Assembly: GCF_000717025.1 (NCBI RefSeq)
Contig: NZ_JNXG01000012.1
Span: 124,001-188,000 of the forward strand
Length of the DNA stretch: 64,000 nucleotides
Reading direction: 5' to 3'
From: Streptomyces atroolivaceus
GTDB taxonomy: Bacteria; Actinomycetota; Actinomycetes; Streptomycetales; Streptomycetaceae
The notes under the pieces: model-generated
What the model was told of the DNA's origin: nothing
Database searches by the model: none
Seen by the model: the letters and a program-made list of their open reading frames with translations, nothing else
Shown: piece by piece, positions 9,631 through 19,199 of the stretch
Numbering within the stretch: position 1 is the stretch's first letter
Layout of the letters: the number at the start of each line of letters is the position of its first letter
Made by a program: the position numbers and the translations under genes

Positions 9631-11667
9631 TCATGGCGTGAGGCGCGCAGTCCGGTCCTCCTCGTCGAAGTCGAAGGCGGAACCGCCGATGTAGGCGTCC
9701 CGCCCGTCGGCGACCCCTTGCCAGTAGCCGGTGCCCTTGAACTTCGCGGGGCGGGGCTTGTTGAGCTTCGGGTACTGGTCGGAGAGCCGAGCCTCGACCA
9801 CCGTGGTCCGGTCGGCGAGGACCAGAGCGACACTGCGACTGCTCGTCCCCTCCGCTTCGCTGCCCTCCTCCGCGGCTGCACTCGCGGTCCGCTGGGCGGC
9901 ACTGATCCGCACGGTCACCTCGCGGATGAAGCCGAGCATCCAGGAACGCTTGTAGGCGCGGGCGTCCTCGCCCGCGGGGCGGTGCAGGCGGTCCGCGCGG
10001 TCCGCACCCTCCAGCATCTGCAGGCGCAGGCTCGCGAACAGCACCTCGGTGGCCTGGAGATCGGTCTCGAACCCGAAGAGGTGGACGCGGTGACGGTTGT
10101 CCTTGCCACCGGGGTACACCGATCGGCACCGCATCTCGTAGCCGATCCTGGCGAGCAGCCGACGCCCCTCCTTGACGTAGGGCGGGTACAGATCGACGAT
10201 CCGGTCCACCGGCCGCTCCCACTCGGTCACGTCGTCGCCGAGCATGGCCTGCTCGATGCCGTACTTGGCCATGAGCTCATAGGCCTTGTCCCGGTAGACG
10301 CGGGCCTCGTCCTCCGTGGCCCCCGGGTTCTCCGCCTTCCGCAGCAGCGCCCTGACTTTGCCTAGCAGCGCCTCGGGCAGCCCGTCGCGCACCGGCCGGG
10401 GACCGGGCCCGGGCCTGTCGGAACCGGAGGACGTCGTAGGGTCGTCGAAGCGCGTCCACGCGTCCGCCGGGTCACTCTCGTCAGTCCCGTCGTCCGCTTC
10501 CCGGGCGATCACATCAGCCAGGTCCTCCGGGTCCGGGACCAGCTCCGACAGGACCCCGAGGGCCCAGCGCCGCCAGGCGACGGTGTCGTCCTCACGCACC
10601 CGGGCCCTGACCGAGCGCAGCCGCTGGAAACTCCCGTCGGCGCGCCGCATCAGGAACTCCATGCGCGCGTGGCCGAGTTGGACGACCGCCAGCAGCGCGC
10701 ACAGGTCGAAGGCGCTGTCCGCCGTGTAGTCGATCTCGATGCCGGGTGCGGGATACCACTCCTCATGCTCGTCGCCCGCGCCCCCGAGCCCGAACAGGTC
10801 GGACGACACGTCCTGGAGCACCGCGCCGGTCCTCACCCGGACGACGGACGTCGACGGCTTCCCGGAGTAGGCGAGGGCCGCTGCCCGCTCCTCCCGGGAG
10901 GTGACGATGCGGTACCAGACGGGAACCGTCCCCAGCATGCCGTGCCAGGTGGTCTCGCCCACTTTCACGCGTTCCCGCGCCTGCTGTTCGACGTCCGCGC
11001 TCAGCCGCTCGTCCCGCCAGGAGTCCTCGCCGGGTTGTTCCTGCGCGTCGAGGAACGCGTCCAGGTAATCGGCGGCGGAGCGCCGCGCGCCGTGCCTGCT
11101 GTCGCCGAGCAGGGCCCGCTCGCACGCGGAGAGGGCGTCGACCACCGGCTGGAGTACGAGCGACATGTATCTCTTGACCGCTTCGGACAACTCCGCCAGG
11201 AACGCCTGGGTGGCTTCCGATCCTGTGGCCTGATGTCTGCGACGCCACCCTTCGAGCTGTTCGACGCAGGCCTGCTGCTCGACCAGCCACACCAGGTGGC
11301 TCGCGCCCTGGAGATGCTCCCCCCGCAGCAGCACCGCGTCCTGGGCGGCGGCGGCTGTGCCGGGCGCGTCCAGCACGGCCTGCGCCAGAAGCCTGAGCGG
11401 CTCCGGCTCACCGGCGAAGAACCGGGCAGGTGTGAGGAGCTGCCTGCCGTGTCGGCGTGGCGTCGACTCCGGGCTGTCGATGTCACCGTTCCACGGGATC
11501 TCCGCCGACCACCGGGCCCGCCACCCCGCGAAGTCACCGGCCGGGTCGCCGGTTCGCGGCTGTACGCGCCTCCATCGCCAGAGCAGCAGTTCTTCCCAGC
11601 CCTCGGCGTTCCAGGACCAGAGGGCAGGTTCGCCGCTGAGCGCGAGCCGGGAGCGGAGTTCTCGCAC
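9631..11667 (-). CDS. DUF2786 domain-containing protein
   Basis: A protein of about 678 residues. The DUF2786 helical domain lies at roughly 430-478, with the signature KVRALLRKAENPGATEDEA followed by ARVYRDKAYELMAKYGIEQ. After it comes a conserved region with a long helical stretch and a C-terminal KFKGTGYWQGVADGRDA segment. The first 420 residues are a separate Trp- and Arg-rich region I do not recognise. No membrane segment is seen. The start is uncertain: GTG 11667 is used, which lies 13 bp past the stop of the small upstream gene, with GGCGGGAGC before it. DUF2786 proteins occur widely in actinobacteria and phages; their function is unknown. Confidence 0.7.
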   Translation of the reverse strand: MRELRSRLALSGEPALWSWNAEGWEELLLWRWRRVQPRTGDPAGDFAGWRARWSAEIPWNGDIDSPESTPRRHGRQLLTPARFFAGEPEPLRLLAQAVLDAPGTAAAAQDAVLLRGEHLQGASHLVWLVEQQACVEQLEGWRRRHQATGSEATQAFLAELSEAVKRYMSLVLQPVVDALSACERALLGDSRHGARRSAADYLDAFLDAQEQPGEDSWRDERLSADVEQQARERVKVGETTWHGMLGTVPVWYRIVTSREERAAALAYSGKPSTSVVRVRTGAVLQDVSSDLFGLGGAGDEHEEWYPAPGIEIDYTADSAFDLCALLAVVQLGHARMEFLMRRADGSFQRLRSVRARVREDDTVAWRRWALGVLSELVPDPEDLADVIAREADDGTDESDPADAWTRFDDPTTSSGSDRPGPGPRPVRDGLPEALLGKVRALLRKAENPGATEDEARVYRDKAYELMAKYGIEQAMLGDDVTEWERPVDRIVDLYPPYVKEGRRLLARIGYEMRCRSVYPGGKDNRHRVHLFGFETDLQATEVLFASLRLQMLEGADRADRLHRPAGEDARAYKRSWMLGFIREVTVRISAAQRTASAAAEEGSEAEGTSSRSVALVLADRTTVVEARLSDQYPKLNKPRPAKFKGTGYWQGVADGRDAYIGGSAFDFDEEDRTARLTP

Positions 11668-11680
11668 CGCTCCCGCCAGG

Positions 11681-11950
11681 TCATGGCGGTGCCCCCCCGG
11701 GGATCAGCCGCTCCAGCCAGCCGACGCTCTCGGCCACCGGCTGGGCCCGCGCCTCGTCCGCAGCCAACCGCGCCACCGTCACCGCCGCCACGAGTGTCCG
11801 GTCTCCGAGATCGCCCGGCAGCAACTCGTACAGCCGGGGTCCCGCGGTCTCCAACACGCCGGCGAGGTCCCCGGCCCTGGTCGCCAGCCAGTGCGCGCGC
11901 CCCTGCCGGAACACCTCTTCCGGCAGTCCGTCCGTACCGCTCACTGACAC
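11681..11950 (-). CDS. Small hypothetical protein upstream of the DUF2786 gene
   Basis: An 89-residue acidic, mostly helical protein (segment LAGVLETAGPRLYELLPGDL). GTG 11950 is preferred over ATG 11971 because GGGAGGGG lies five to six bases upstream of it. It ends at a TGA only 13 bp before the start of the DUF2786 gene, so the two are probably translationally coupled. The C-terminal part (LVAAVTVARLAADEARAQPV) looks like a helical repeat. Not recognised as a named family. Confidence 0.55.
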   Translation of the reverse strand: MSVSGTDGLPEEVFRQGRAHWLATRAGDLAGVLETAGPRLYELLPGDLGDRTLVAAVTVARLAADEARAQPVAESVGWLERLIPGGAPP

Positions 11951-12189
11951 GTGATCCCCTCCCGGATACATGAGGACATCGTAGAAAGCCGAGCCGGGGG
12001 CGTAGGGACCTGGGGTTCCGACGGGCGCCGGTGCGCCGCGGCGGGATCGGACCGAGGGATGCCGAGGAGGATGTCCACCGCCGACGTGTCTCCGGAGTTC
12101 GGCTGAGGTCGGTGGACGCGGGTGGGTGAGGACCCGTCGGCCGAAGCGAGCACGGAGCGTTGTCAGAGGCGGGTGGCAGCATCGGGCGC

Positions 12190-14142
12190 ATGACAGACAT
12201 CACCGCATTCGACTGGCGGGCCTTCCTCCTCGGCTGGAGCGGGGAGTGGGCCGATTCCCTCCCGGACCAAGGGACACGGGGCGAGGACGACGCGGCCGCC
12301 CAGCGGGCACGGTGGCTGGGGTTCCCGCCCGCGTCCGAGGAGCGAATCGCAGCCCTGGAGAAGCGTCTCGGCCGGCGAATGCCCCCGTCGTACCGCGAGT
12401 TCCTCGAGGTCAGCGACGGGTGGCGGCATGCGGGCGGGTTCGTGTGGCTGCTGGCGGGAACCACGGACGCGCGCTGGCACAACGACGAGTCCGGCCTGTC
12501 GGACATGTTCGAGGAGTACCTGGACGAGGACGCCGGGCCCGAGGAGCGCCAGGAGGCAGGCGTCTGGCGGCGCGGGCTCCAGCTCGACATCGACTCCGAC
12601 GCCACCTTTGTCGTCATGGATCCCGAGGACGTGGACGAGAACGGCGAGTGGGCCGTGTACACGTGGGCGAGCTGGCGGGCCGCGCCACCCGAGCGGCACG
12701 CCAACTTCCGCGAGTTCATGCGGGAGATGCACCGGGAGTTCCACAACCTTCGGGCGCGCCCGGGCGACGGGGAGCCGGTGTTCGCCAACGACACGACGCG
12801 GGAACTGGACGCCTCGGTGGAGGACGCCCGGACGGAGGCACTGCGCGGCGGGTGGGAACGCGCCCAGGAGGCACTGGACGAGGCCAAGAGGTACGGCAGG
12901 CCGCGGGCCGCCGGGCTGGGCGACCAGATACGCCGCCTGCTCGGACAGACCTACATGGTGTACTTCGCGGACCTGGTGACGGACCCGCGGTACGCACCCG
13001 AGTTGCTGCCACTGCTGGTGGCCGAACACGCTGAGCACTCGTACCGGGACGACTCCACGCTGACGTTCCAGCTGCGGGGTGCCGACGAGAGTCTGGTGGC
13101 TCTGGCCTACGCGACGCTGGAGCGGGTGAGGAACGGCACGTACCGGTACACGCCGGCCGGACCGTTCGGGGAGGCGGTCGCGCGGGCGCGGGAGCTGGCC
13201 CGGTGGGGAGACACCGACGGGGCATGGCGGTTGCTGAGGGACGCGTTGCCCCTGTGGGAGCCCCTCGGACCGGACCACCTGGCGCCACTGGGATGGATGG
13301 CAGACCCCGTGCTCGGGCCATTGCTGACCCCGGAGCGGGGCCGCGAGCTGCTGTCCACGCCGAGGGCCGGCCTTGCGGGCGGGGAACCGCAGCCGACGGT
13401 CGGGCTGGACCCGGCCGGCCTGGCGTGGCTCGCGGAACCCGGCCCGGGTAACCACCTCACGTCCTACCGGTTCGTCCTGGTGGAGGGGGTGGAGCCGGAG
13501 GACTTGCCCGGACGGCTCGCGGGCGGGCACGGCACCGCGCTGGACGAACCCATGACCCGCGGGGAAGCACGCCGCAGGTCGCTGGAGAACCGAACGGAGT
13601 TCTCGTCCTACGACGACAGGGCTCTCATGGCGGTCGGCCGGGCCGGCACCGGCTGGAGCTTCGCCTTCGACGGCGACCCCGCCCCGTTCAACGGGCACCG
13701 GTTCGTCTCCCCCGCCGCGTCCGCCGGTGCGGGCACCCGTGCGGTGGTGGTGTGGAGCGGCCTGAGGACGCACCTCGGGGACCCCTTCTTCCACCTCTCG
13801 GTGGCGCGGGACGGTGTCGAGGAGTACGCGTTCACGTACACGGATGGAAAGGTCCGATCCAGCGGCGAGATACCAGGTGCGCTGACGCCGAGCCGGTTCC
13901 TCGGCGACCTGGAGGACGCCGCTGATGCGGAACGGTCGCTGCTGGAGGCGGTGACCGAGGAGTTCGGTGTTTGCCTGCCGCGTCACGCGATCGTGAACGG
14001 CCGGTTGCACACGTTCGTCAGCAGCTCATGGACGCGCCCGCCCGGGGACGGCGAGTCGTACGCGGTGATCCGCATGCACTGGGACGGCGCGCGCCAGGCG
14101 GGCGACGAGCGGACGGGAGACGACGGGCGGGGAAGCAGGTAA
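12190..14142 (+). CDS. SMI1/KNR4 (SUKH) family protein
   Basis: A 650-residue protein. The SUKH core is near the N terminus: SEERIAALEKRLGRRMPPSY followed by REFLEVSDGW and a GFVWLL strand (residues about 45-100), then the acidic segment typical of the fold. The C-terminal 400 residues form a second region of unknown type ending in RLHTFVSSSWTRPPGDGESY. SUKH proteins often act as immunity proteins against polymorphic toxins, though long stand-alone members also exist, so an immunity role is only possible. ATG 12190 is chosen over GTG 12160, though neither has a strong ribosome site. It is divergent from the 89-residue gene, with both promoters between 11951 and 12189. Confidence 0.75.
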   Translation: MTDITAFDWRAFLLGWSGEWADSLPDQGTRGEDDAAAQRARWLGFPPASEERIAALEKRLGRRMPPSYREFLEVSDGWRHAGGFVWLLAGTTDARWHNDESGLSDMFEEYLDEDAGPEERQEAGVWRRGLQLDIDSDATFVVMDPEDVDENGEWAVYTWASWRAAPPERHANFREFMREMHREFHNLRARPGDGEPVFANDTTRELDASVEDARTEALRGGWERAQEALDEAKRYGRPRAAGLGDQIRRLLGQTYMVYFADLVTDPRYAPELLPLLVAEHAEHSYRDDSTLTFQLRGADESLVALAYATLERVRNGTYRYTPAGPFGEAVARARELARWGDTDGAWRLLRDALPLWEPLGPDHLAPLGWMADPVLGPLLTPERGRELLSTPRAGLAGGEPQPTVGLDPAGLAWLAEPGPGNHLTSYRFVLVEGVEPEDLPGRLAGGHGTALDEPMTRGEARRRSLENRTEFSSYDDRALMAVGRAGTGWSFAFDGDPAPFNGHRFVSPAASAGAGTRAVVVWSGLRTHLGDPFFHLSVARDGVEEYAFTYTDGKVRSSGEIPGALTPSRFLGDLEDAADAERSLLEAVTEEFGVCLPRHAIVNGRLHTFVSSSWTRPPGDGESYAVIRMHWDGARQAGDERTGDDGRGSR

Positions 14143-14488
14143 CGAGCGGCAGGCCGCAGGGCTTCGCGGAGTGACGCCTGCTGAGCTCCGAAGATTGACG
14201 CATCCTCAGGCAGCAGAACACCGTCCAAGGACCGGCGAGCCCGCCTGGACGGGCCGCCGGCTGACCACCGTACGGCGCATCCCGGGAGCCGCCCCCCTCG
14301 CCGATCCCCACCGCACCGACACTTCCCTCTCCCCTGGACCCGGCTGGTGCGTCACCCGTACGCACGGGTGGCTTGAGGGCCCGGCATGGCGCTGGTGCCG
14401 GTAGACAGAGAAGGTCATCAATCGGTGGTTTGTGGGCACGGCACGTGCTCGAACTGCTGCCCCATGGGATGCAAAGGAAGCCCCGCAC
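14143..14488. other. Intergenic region upstream of ctaD
   Basis: 346 bp with no supported gene. Small frames on either strand lack coding character. It should contain the ctaD promoter; the AAGGAAG ribosome site is at the right end. Confidence 0.4.
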
Positions 14489-16222
14489 ATGAGTGTGTCC
14501 ACCACCGAGCCACCCACGCTCGTCCCTGTCGAAGGTCGTGGGGCCGGAAGTGTTTTGATCAGCTGGCTGACCACGACGGATCACAAGAAGATCGGTCACC
14601 TCTATCTGGGTGCGTCGTTCTTCTTCTTCATCGTCGGCGGCGTGATGGCCCTGCTGCTGCGTGCGGAGCTGGCCCGCCCCGGGTTGCAGATCCTGTCGAG
14701 TGAGCAGTACAACCAGACGTTCACACTGCACGGCACGATCATGCTGCTGCTTTTCGCGACTCCGACGTTCGCCGGCTTCGCCAACGCGATCATGCCGCTG
14801 CAGATCGGGGCTCCCGATGTGGCTTTCCCCCGGTTGAACATGCTTTCGTTCTGGCTCTTCCTCTTCGGTGGGCTGATCGTGCTGTGCAGCCTCCTGACCA
14901 CACAGGGTGCGGCCGACTTCGGCTGGACCGCCTACACGCCGCTCAGCGGGGGTGAGCGCACCCCGTATGTCGGAGGCGACATGTGGATCATGGGACTGGC
15001 GCTGGCCGGGTTCGGAACCATTCTCGGCGCGGTCAACTTCATCACCACGATCATCTGCATGCGCGGTCCGGGCATGACGATGTTCCGGATGCCGATCTTC
15101 ACCTGGAACATTCTCCTGACGTCCGTCCTGGTCCTGCTGGCCTTCCCCGTGCTGGCCGCGGCGCTCCTGGTGCTGGAGGCCGACCGGCGCTTCGGAGCGC
15201 AGGTCTTCGACCCGGGTAACGGTGGCGCACTTCTGTGGCAGCACCTGTTCTGGTTCTTCGGGCACCCGGAGGTCTACATCATCGCCCTGCCCTTCTTCGG
15301 CATCATCACGGAGATCCTCCCCGTCTTCTCCCGGAAGCCGGTCTTCGGATACGTGGGGCTGGTCGGGGCCACGATCGCCATCGCAGGTCTCTCCGTGACC
15401 GTGTGGGCCCATCACATGTTCGCCACCGGAGCGGTGCTGCTGCCGTTCTTCTCCTTCATGACCTTCCTCATCGCCGTTCCGACCGGGGTGAAGTTCTTCA
15501 ACTGGATCGGCACCATGTGGAAAGGGTCGCTGTCCTTCGAGACACCCATGCTCTGGTCGATCGGCTTTCTCGTGACGTTCCTCTTCGGCGGGCTGACCGG
15601 CATCATCCTGGCCTCGCCGCCCTTGGACTTCCACGTCACCGACAGCTACTTCGTCGTGGCCCACTTCCACTACGTCGTCTTCGGCACGGTCGTTTTCGCG
15701 ACATTCGCCGGATTCCACTTCTGGTGGCCCAAGATGACGGGCACGATGCTCGACGAGCGTCTCGGAAAGATCCACTTCTGGACCTTGTTCGTCGGCTTCC
15801 ACACCACCTTCCTCGTCATGCACTGGCTCGGCGCCGAAGGCATGCCCCGTCGCTACGCCGACTACCTCGCCGCCGACGGCTTCACCGCCCTGAACACTCT
15901 CTCCTCCATCGGTGCGTTTCTTCTGGGTGCCTCCACGCTTCCGTTCCTCTACAACGTGTGGAAGACCGCCAGGACCGGCAAGCGCATCGACGTCGACGAC
16001 CCGTGGGGCTACGGCCGCTCCCTGGAGTGGGCCACCTCCTGCCCGCCCCCGCGGCACAACTTCGTGACCCTGCCCAAGGTCCGCTCCGAATCACCCGCCT
16101 TCGACCTGCACTACCCGACCGTCGCGAAGCTGGACGAGGGCCGGCAGGCAGGCCGGCGGGACGTCTTCGAACCTGACGAAGGAGTCGCGCATCCGCTGGG
16201 CAAGGACCGTGACGACACATGA
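14489..16222 (+). CDS. ctaD: Cytochrome c oxidase subunit I (aa3 type), stand-alone copy
   Basis: A 577-residue polytopic membrane protein, the catalytic subunit that reduces O2 to water and pumps protons. Metal ligands are all present: H81 in LHGTIM (heme a), H259 in FGHPEVY with Y263 (CuB and cross-linked Tyr), H308-H309 in WAHHMF (CuB), and H392/H394 in AHFHYV (heme a3 and a). The D-channel Asn region ([11 protein letters not shown]...RLNM) and a K-channel Lys (K335 in PTGVKFF) are also seen, so it should be a working oxidase of the A family. ATG 14489 follows AAGGAAG. No ctaC, ctaE or bc1 genes adjoin it, so this is probably a second ctaD paralogue using subunits encoded elsewhere. Confidence 0.93.
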   Translation: MSVSTTEPPTLVPVEGRGAGSVLISWLTTTDHKKIGHLYLGASFFFFIVGGVMALLLRAELARPGLQILSSEQYNQTFTLHGTIMLLLFATPTFAGFANAIMPLQIGAPDVAFPRLNMLSFWLFLFGGLIVLCSLLTTQGAADFGWTAYTPLSGGERTPYVGGDMWIMGLALAGFGTILGAVNFITTIICMRGPGMTMFRMPIFTWNILLTSVLVLLAFPVLAAALLVLEADRRFGAQVFDPGNGGALLWQHLFWFFGHPEVYIIALPFFGIITEILPVFSRKPVFGYVGLVGATIAIAGLSVTVWAHHMFATGAVLLPFFSFMTFLIAVPTGVKFFNWIGTMWKGSLSFETPMLWSIGFLVTFLFGGLTGIILASPPLDFHVTDSYFVVAHFHYVVFGTVVFATFAGFHFWWPKMTGTMLDERLGKIHFWTLFVGFHTTFLVMHWLGAEGMPRRYADYLAADGFTALNTLSSIGAFLLGASTLPFLYNVWKTARTGKRIDVDDPWGYGRSLEWATSCPPPRHNFVTLPKVRSESPAFDLHYPTVAKLDEGRQAGRRDVFEPDEGVAHPLGKDRDDT

Positions 16223-16555
16223 AGCCCGAACCCTTCGACGCCCCACCCCGTCGCCGCCGGGGCAGCGCAGGCCGGCACCACCCGTGCGAGGCCGGAGCAC
16301 CGGAACCTCCCCGGCCGGCGAGGACCGCAGGGGTTCGACAGGTCGGGTTACTTTTTCCCGGCCGGCACCTGGTTTCCGACGTGGCGCCGGGTCGGGGAGG
16401 AGCGGCTTGGGTACCGTTCGTTTCCAGCTGTCATGGTTCCGGGACAACGGCACGCGGTCGCGGTCGTCGGCTGTTCAGGAGTCGCGCGGACCAGGGCGGC
16501 CATCTCCGGTGCCTCAATGCGGCGGCACCGAAACTCTCGTCTTGGAGGGCCAAGA
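16223..16555. other. Region between ctaD and the cold-shock gene
   Basis: 333 bp without a supported gene. An ATG overlapping the ctaD stop opens a frame of about 114 codons, but it is Arg/Pro/Gly-rich like a chance frame. Long 5' leaders are common for cold-shock genes, so the right part may be transcribed leader. Confidence 0.35.
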
Positions 16556-16759
16556 ATGGCTAGTGGGACCGTGAAGTGGTTCAACGCGGAAAAGGGCTTC
16601 GGCTTCATCGAGCAGGACGGCGGCGGGCCGGACGTGTTCGCGCACTACTCGAACATCGCCGCTCAGGGTTTCCGTGAGCTTCAGGAAGGTCAGCGGGTGA
16701 ACTTCGATGTCACCCAGGGGCAGAAGGGCCCGCAGGCGGAGAACATCACCCCTGCCTGA
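16556..16759 (+). CDS. Cold-shock domain protein (CspA family)
   Basis: A 67-residue single cold-shock domain that binds single-stranded RNA/DNA. RNP1 is KGFGFIEQ and RNP2 is VFAHYSNI, preceded by the standard [11 protein letters not shown] start. The length is exactly that of the family. ATG 16556 follows a GGAGGGC ribosome site. It is monocistronic, with a possible terminator after it. Confidence 0.95.
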   Translation: MASGTVKWFNAEKGFGFIEQDGGGPDVFAHYSNIAAQGFRELQEGQRVNFDVTQGQKGPQAENITPA

Positions 16760-16780
16760 CGCGAGCATCGCATGGCGCCC

Positions 16781-16818
16781 GCCCGCGCCTGTGCCGTCGT
16801 CATGCACTCCGCGCGGGC
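16781..16818 (+). terminator. Possible hairpin after the cold-shock gene
   Basis: GCCCGCGC (16781-16788) pairs with GCGCGGGC (16811-16818) across a 22-nt loop, 22 bp past the stop. There is no T-run, as is usual in this GC range, and the loop is long, so support is moderate. Confidence 0.35.
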
Positions 16819-18624
16819 ACTCCCCCACGGCCGGGCCCACCGGCCTCGCTGTTCCGTCCGAGACGAGGCGGCTTCGCCGATCACCCGTTGTCGAGTGATC
16901 ACGACGGCGGGGCGCTGACCTCACCGCCGTCGGCGAGCAATCATCACCACGAGAGCGGTCGCGGTCCGGCCCGGATCATGCCCGCTGCCGTCGAGTGGCC
17001 GGACAGCAGCCGCCACGAAGGCCGGCCCTGGACGGCCAGGCAGCTCCAGTCCCGCAGGGGGCACGTGTGCTGCCACGACGGGCTCGGCGCCCACCGTCGG
17101 CCCGCTGCTGCCACCAGGCCGCCGGACCTGCAGGTTGGTCAGCGGTGTTCGCTCGCGGGAGAGACGCCGGCCGCGCGAGGGCTCTAAAGCACCCATGTCC
17201 GCCCTCCTCGCGTTCCTGCGGTCCGCATCGCCGGCTTTCTGCGCCCGGGTGGACGAGGCGATCACCGTCCTCCCGGCGCACCTGGGCCGGGCATGTCAGC
17301 TGTCCCGATGCGACAAGCGCGCTCACAGCTTCCACGGCACCGTTACCGTCGCTTCAGACCGACTCCGGCTCCGCTCGTGAGCCACCGGGCCCACGGCCGT
17401 GACAGGAACCTGCGGCGCGTGGCCTGCCGTCAGCCGGCTACGCGGCCTCGACGCACTCCCCACCAGGACACGTACCGCCTCACCCTCATGCGCACGGTCG
17501 TGAGGAGCATGCTCGGACGGCTCGGTCCCCACTTGTTGATGGCGCACCGCGGGCGTGTTCTCGAAGCGCGGACGAGAGTGCGTCACGCGGGGGTGCGCGC
17601 CCTCGCCCACGCCGCCGGCCCGGTCATCGGTTGGTGGTCCCCTCGTCAAATCTTCCGGGCGGCGTGCCGCCACACCAACCCTTTACCCCCCTCAGCATTT
17701 CACGTCAACGAATGAACCCTATTAAGATGATCACCTTTCCGACGGTGCCCGATAGCGGTGACGTTGGGTCAGTTCTACCGACATGACGCCTGATAGTTTC
17801 TGGCGACATCGCAGGAAGCGGGCTGCAATCGTTGATGCCGGGACGGTCTCGTCGCCAGGGGGGCGACCGTGCCTGTTCGGGATTCGACTCCGCCTGTCGT
17901 GCGTTCCAGTCAGACGTTCATGCCTTGGGGGGCATCCATGATCGCCAGCCGTTCCGCTCGCGCCTCGATGACAGCCGACGCGGACTTCGCCACCTGATCG
18001 GCGCGCCGCTGCGGCCGTGGGCTGCCTGGCTCCGTCTCCTCGCTTAACCTCACCGGTGGCACCCGGCAGGCCTTCTCCGTAGTCCTGGCCACTTCTCCGG
18101 TCCGGGACTCGCCGGCCGAGGGGTTAGCGGGGGCGTAAGCCTCCGGCGTACACGCAGAGGGGCCACTCCGCGTCAGCCACACATCCAGATCTCGCTGGCG
18201 TGCGGCAGCACTTCGAGTGGGTTCCGCGCCGCTCCCGTCAGGGCCTGAACCAGCGCGTCCGACACCTCTGTGCCGCCCCCGGCCAAAAGGACGGAGGGAA
18301 CGACTGTTGACGGGCACGGGCCATCCTGTCGCCCCACGGTGCGTGAGCGCGGAGGGCGGGCGTTCTCCGCACCCGGGTCCTGAACCTTCGTCACGGCTGC
18401 CTCAGCAGGGGCCGCCAGGAACAGTCGGCGAGCAGTCCGGGGTCCGGTTCGCTGCCGGCCCCTTCCCAGCATGACGGCACAGGTGCGGGTCGAGCCTCGT
18501 GCGCGGTTCACAAATGTCGAGGCAGGGACGGGTCTCCTCATGGAATTCCCGAGCTCTAGGGCAGGGAGTGCCATGAGGATATCCATATCCGCCTTGTTCC
18601 GTTTTTTCGATGAAAGGAAGTCTG
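16819..18624. other. 1.8-kb gene-poor region
   Basis: No frame on either strand has recognisable domains, a good start and sustained coding character. The AT-rich stretch at 17690-17800 is the most promoter-like part. A minus-strand tail at about 18178-18320 (NPLEVLPHASEIWMC before the stop) looks somewhat protein-like and may be a remnant. Just before the inhibitor gene, GGATAT-CC-ATATCC (18577-18590) is an inverted repeat that could be an operator. Confidence 0.4.
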
Positions 18625-19050
18625 ATGAACATCAAGCGCCTCGCCGTGGCCGGCAGCCTTGCTCTGGCTGTCACCGGATCGGCTCTCGTCTTCGCGGCTC
18701 CGGCCAGTGCCATCATCTCGTGCAGTGACTACCACGCCTGCCTTCACTACAACTCCGACTACAAGGGCGCGCTCTACGATCAGCTGTACGACACCCCGGA
18801 CTACGCCGGCCGCACCTTCGAAGCGAGCCTCGGCGGCAGCAACGGGGCGGGGCAGCAGGTCAAGAACAACGCAGCCTCCGTGGACAACTGGGACCAGGTG
18901 AGCCGGGTGCGGATCTACTACAACTCGAACTACGACGGCTCCTACGCCTACCAGACCATTGCGAAGTACGGAAAGGCGAACCTCAACGCGACGATGAAGA
19001 ACAACAACGCCTCCGGAGAGTTCATCGACTACGGATCGGCTGCGCGGTAG
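18625..19050 (+). CDS. Secreted peptidase inhibitor family I36-like protein
   Basis: A 141-residue precursor. The Sec signal peptide starts MNIKRLAVAG, has a hydrophobic core and ends APASA before IISC. The mature part resembles the Streptomyces metalloproteinase inhibitor (I36) beta/gamma-crystallin-like fold, with aromatic and Asn/Asp-rich strands such as CLHYNSDYKG and IYYNSNYDGSY. Only two Cys are visible (CSDYHAC), which probably form one disulfide. ATG 18625 follows AAGGAAG; the upstream ATG at 18610 is less likely. It is followed by a clear hairpin and then the ABC export operon. Inhibition of an extracellular protease is a family-based inference. Confidence 0.75.
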   Translation: MNIKRLAVAGSLALAVTGSALVFAAPASAIISCSDYHACLHYNSDYKGALYDQLYDTPDYAGRTFEASLGGSNGAGQQVKNNAASVDNWDQVSRVRIYYNSNYDGSYAYQTIAKYGKANLNATMKNNNASGEFIDYGSAAR

Positions 19051-19121
19051 TCACCTCGATGCTGCGGGACTCGTACCGACGGGTCTCCGGAACGGCATCG
19101 GAGAGCATTTCATGACGGAGG

Positions 19122-19152
19122 GCGCTCCGCCTGGCGGCATCTGGCGGAGCGC
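19122..19152 (+). terminator. Hairpin terminator between the I36 gene and the lipoprotein gene
   Basis: GCGCTCCGCC (19122-19131) pairs with GGCGGAGCGC (19143-19152) around an 11-nt loop, with flanking bases extending the stem by wobble. It separates the inhibitor gene from the export operon. Confidence 0.6.
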
Positions 19153-19199
19153 TCCTCACACGTCCCACCACCGCACCGAAGTCCTGAAGGAAAACGCCA

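Noticed and set aside
10669..11973. Plus-strand frame of about 434 codons opposite the DUF2786 gene
   Set aside because: Antisense; no recognisable domain, while DUF2786 is on the minus strand.
12163..14010. Minus-strand frame of about 615 codons opposite the SUKH gene
   Set aside because: Antisense shadow; the plus strand carries the SUKH motif.
14018..16057. Minus-strand frame of about 679 codons opposite ctaD
   Set aside because: Antisense of a clear oxidase gene; acidic/His low-complexity composition.
16219..16563. Open frame starting at the ctaD stop (ATGA overlap)
   Set aside because: The overlap is attractive, but the sequence is Arg/Pro/Gly-rich noise and overlaps the cold-shock start.
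17135..17380. Plus-strand frame containing MSALLAFLRSASPAFCARVD
   Set aside because: Only the first part looks protein-like and no ribosome site or homologous family was recognised.
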